Shown one piece after another: positions 7,240-8,273 of a stretch of 8,273 bases of DNA (position 1 is its first letter; the number at the start of each line of letters is the position of its first letter). The stretch is taken from NCBI GenBank assembly GCA_031390425.1, contig JANMTL010000036.1, forward strand, positions 1 to 8,273, in the 5' to 3' direction. Both the position numbers and the translations under genes were made by a program. The notes beneath the pieces are model-generated. The model searched no databases, was not told the DNA's origin, and was given only the letters and a program-made list of their open reading frames with translations. The DNA comes from PBB1 sp031390425. GTDB lineage: Bacteria > Pseudomonadota > Gammaproteobacteria > Burkholderiales > Burkholderiaceae_C.

Positions 7240-8136
7240 TTGCCAGTCTGCAGAAAACTCTATCCGTCGAAGGAGACGATCATCAAACCTCGCATCGTTA
7301 AAGCCCTCGTGAGCGCAGCCGCTCTGTCTGCTTCGCTCTGGGCCAGCGCCCAGACTTATCCCGAGAAAACCATCACGGTCATCGTTCCGTTCGCGGCCGG
7401 CGGCCCGACCGACACGGTGGCGCGTTTGATTGCCCAGTCGATGGGCAACACCTTGAAGCAGCAGTTGATCATCGAGAACGCTGGCGGCGCCGGCGGCACC
7501 ATAGGCGCGGCCCGTGCGGCCAAAGCAGCTCCCGACGGCTACACGCTGTTCTTGCACCACATCGGCCAGTCCACAGCGCCGGCGCTGTACCGAAAGTTGA
7601 GCTACGACGCCGTCAACAGCTTCGAGGCCATCGGCCTGATCACCGACGTGCCGATGATCCTGGTGGCGCGTGATGACTTTCCCGCCAAAGACCTGAAGGA
7701 GTTGCTGGCCCATGTGAAGGCCAACAAGGACAAGATCACCTACGCCAACGCCGGTCTCGGTTCAGCGTCGCACCTCTGCGGCATGCTGTTCATGACGGCC
7801 ATCGAAACCGACCTCACCACCGTGCCCTACAAGGGCACCGGCCCGGCCATGAACGATCTGCTGGGCAAACAAGTCGATTTGATGTGCGACCAAAGCACCA
7901 ACACCAGCAGCCAGATCAAGAGCGGCAAGATCAAGGCCTACGGCGTCACCACCAAGACCCGACTGGGCTCCTTGCCAGCCATCCCGACGATGAATGAAGC
8001 CGGCATGCCCGGATTCGAAGTGGCGGTGTGGCATGCGCTCTATGCGCCCAAGGGCACACCCAGGCCCGTCATCGACACGCTGAACAAAGCGCTGAAAATT
8101 GCGCTGAAGGATCCGACCGTCAAGCAGCGCTTCTGA
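7240..8136 (+). CDS. Bug/TctC-family solute-binding protein, 3'-truncated by IS; probable pseudogene
   Basis: A periplasmic substrate-binding protein of the Bug/TctC family, which captures carboxylates and other small organic molecules, in some cases for tripartite tricarboxylate transporters. The signal peptide is KPRIVKALVSAAALSASLWA followed by SAQ. Family motifs include PFAAGGPTDTVARLIA, ENAGGAGGTIGAARAAKAAP then DGYTL, and PYKGTGPAMNDLLGKQVDL. The ligand is not predictable. Two faults are visible. A good SD (AAGGAG, 7270-7275) is followed six bases later by ATC at 7282, where the family start ATG AAA would sit. The only usual in-frame start is TTG at 7240, which adds 14 unlikely residues. 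The frame also stops after KDPTVKQRF, about 30-45 residues short of the normal 320-330 aa length, because an IS3-family end begins there and its TGA is the stop. It stands alone, without tctA/tctB genes in view. Confidence 0.85.
   Translation: MPVCRKLYPSKETIIKPRIVKALVSAAALSASLWASAQTYPEKTITVIVPFAAGGPTDTVARLIAQSMGNTLKQQLIIENAGGAGGTIGAARAAKAAPDGYTLFLHHIGQSTAPALYRKLSYDAVNSFEAIGLITDVPMILVARDDFPAKDLKELLAHVKANKDKITYANAGLGSASHLCGMLFMTAIETDLTTVPYKGTGPAMNDLLGKQVDLMCDQSTNTSSQIKSGKIKAYGVTTKTRLGSLPAIPTMNEAGMPGFEVAVWHALYAPKGTPRPVIDTLNKALKIALKDPTVKQRF
7270..7275 (+). promoter_or_regulatory. Ribosome binding site pointing at an ATC start
   Basis: AAGGAG, six bases before ATC at 7282-7284. Position and strength are ideal for a start at 7282, which would give a normal signal peptide beginning with (M)KPRIVKAL. 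This is the main reason to think the original start codon was ATG and has changed to ATC. Confidence 0.6.
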
Positions 8137-8160
8137 AGTTGCCCCACTTTCACGGACACC
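8134..8160 (+). repeat. Terminal inverted repeat of the right IS3-family element
   Basis: TGAAGTTGCCCCACTTTCAC and the following GGACACC form the outer end, with the TG start typical of IS3-family ends. It differs from the end at 349-374. The inner limit is approximate because the matching repeat is not in the window. Confidence 0.6.
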
Positions 8161-8175
8161 TTACGCTTTGAAGAC

Positions 8176-8181
8176 AAGGAG
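8176..8181 (+). promoter_or_regulatory. Ribosome binding site of the right orfA
   Basis: AAGGAG six bases before the ATG at 8188. It fixes the start of the truncated orfA. Confidence 0.75.
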
Positions 8182-8187
8182 TCCGAG

Positions 8188-8273
8188 ATGCCGAGAACCA
8201 GACCCCCGTACCCGGCGGAGTTTCGCCAGCAGATCATCGAACTGGCCCGAGCCGGGCGAACGCCCGCAGAGCT
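8188..8273 (+). CDS. IS3-family transposase OrfA, N-terminal fragment (runs off the window)
   Basis: The visible 28 codons read MPRTRPPYPAEF, then RQQIIELARAGRTPAE. This is the start of the helix-turn-helix of an IS3-family OrfA type common in Proteobacteria, where the beginning MPRTRPPYP is characteristic. The frame is open to the last base. The rest, including the leucine zipper and the frameshift to orfB, is beyond the edge, so intactness cannot be judged. The gene belongs to the element that interrupts the Bug-type gene. Confidence 0.85.
   Translation, partial: MPRTRPPYPAEFRQQIIELARAGRTPAE

Larger units (their letters stand above)
8134..8273 (+). mobile_element. Left end of a second IS3-family insertion sequence
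   Basis: The element begins TGAAGTTGCCCCACTTTCAC at 8134, has a short leader with a good SD, then the first 28 codons of an IS3-type orfA. The start is placed where homology to the Bug-type protein ends. It could be a base or two earlier. The right end, orfB and target duplication are outside the window. It reads in the same direction as the gene it interrupts. Confidence 0.85.

Noticed and set aside
7168..7713. Minus-strand 181-codon frame under the Bug-type gene
   Set aside because: It is a shadow of a clear Bug/TctC protein on the other strand.
1..8273. CRISPR array, tRNA or rRNA gene
   Set aside because: No regularly spaced repeat-spacer units and no recognisable tRNA or rRNA sequence were seen on either strand by eye.

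Overview
The window looks like a piece of a GC-rich betaproteobacterial chromosome, most likely Burkholderiales/Comamonadaceae (Variovorax, Polaromonas or Rhodoferax type). The evidence is a betaproteobacterial-style DnaE, a Bug/TctC periplasmic binding protein of the kind greatly expanded in that group, and two different IS3-family insertion sequences. No taxon can be fixed without a search.

Layout. (1) 1-374: the orfA end of an IS3-family element, reading leftward, with its terminal inverted repeat ending near 374; orfB starts at the window edge. (2) 375-577: a spacer with no gene, holding a possible remnant of another IS end. (3) 578-3065, minus strand: two overlapping genes for membrane proteins that I cannot assign to a named family. 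The first is a 223-aa protein with a two-helix membrane hairpin. The second is a 610-aa protein with a signal peptide, a large exported domain containing a possible caspase/CHAT-like His-Cys pair, and four C-terminal membrane helices. This pair has lower GC than dnaE and is the most likely place for an undescribed system. (4) 3066-3447: a non-coding gap with short direct repeats and a probable interspersed intergenic sequence. (5) 3448-7026, minus strand: intact dnaE, the replicative DNA polymerase III alpha subunit. (6) 7027-7239: the divergent intergenic region. (7) 7240-8136, plus strand: a Bug/TctC-type solute-binding protein gene that appears decayed. Its expected ATG is an ATC, and its 3' end is cut off by an insertion. 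(8) 8134-8273: the left end of a second, different IS3-family element with the start of its orfA. The first bases of this element supply the stop codon of the broken binding-protein gene.

How it fits together. dnaE is the conserved backbone gene. Accessory material sits on both sides: the membrane-protein pair between an IS3 end and dnaE, and a transporter-component gene broken by an IS. The pair is probably co-transcribed and translationally coupled, because its reading frames overlap by 17 nt. Its function is not known from sequence. A membrane-anchored, periplasm-facing protease or stress/defence module is a hypothesis, not a demonstrated role.
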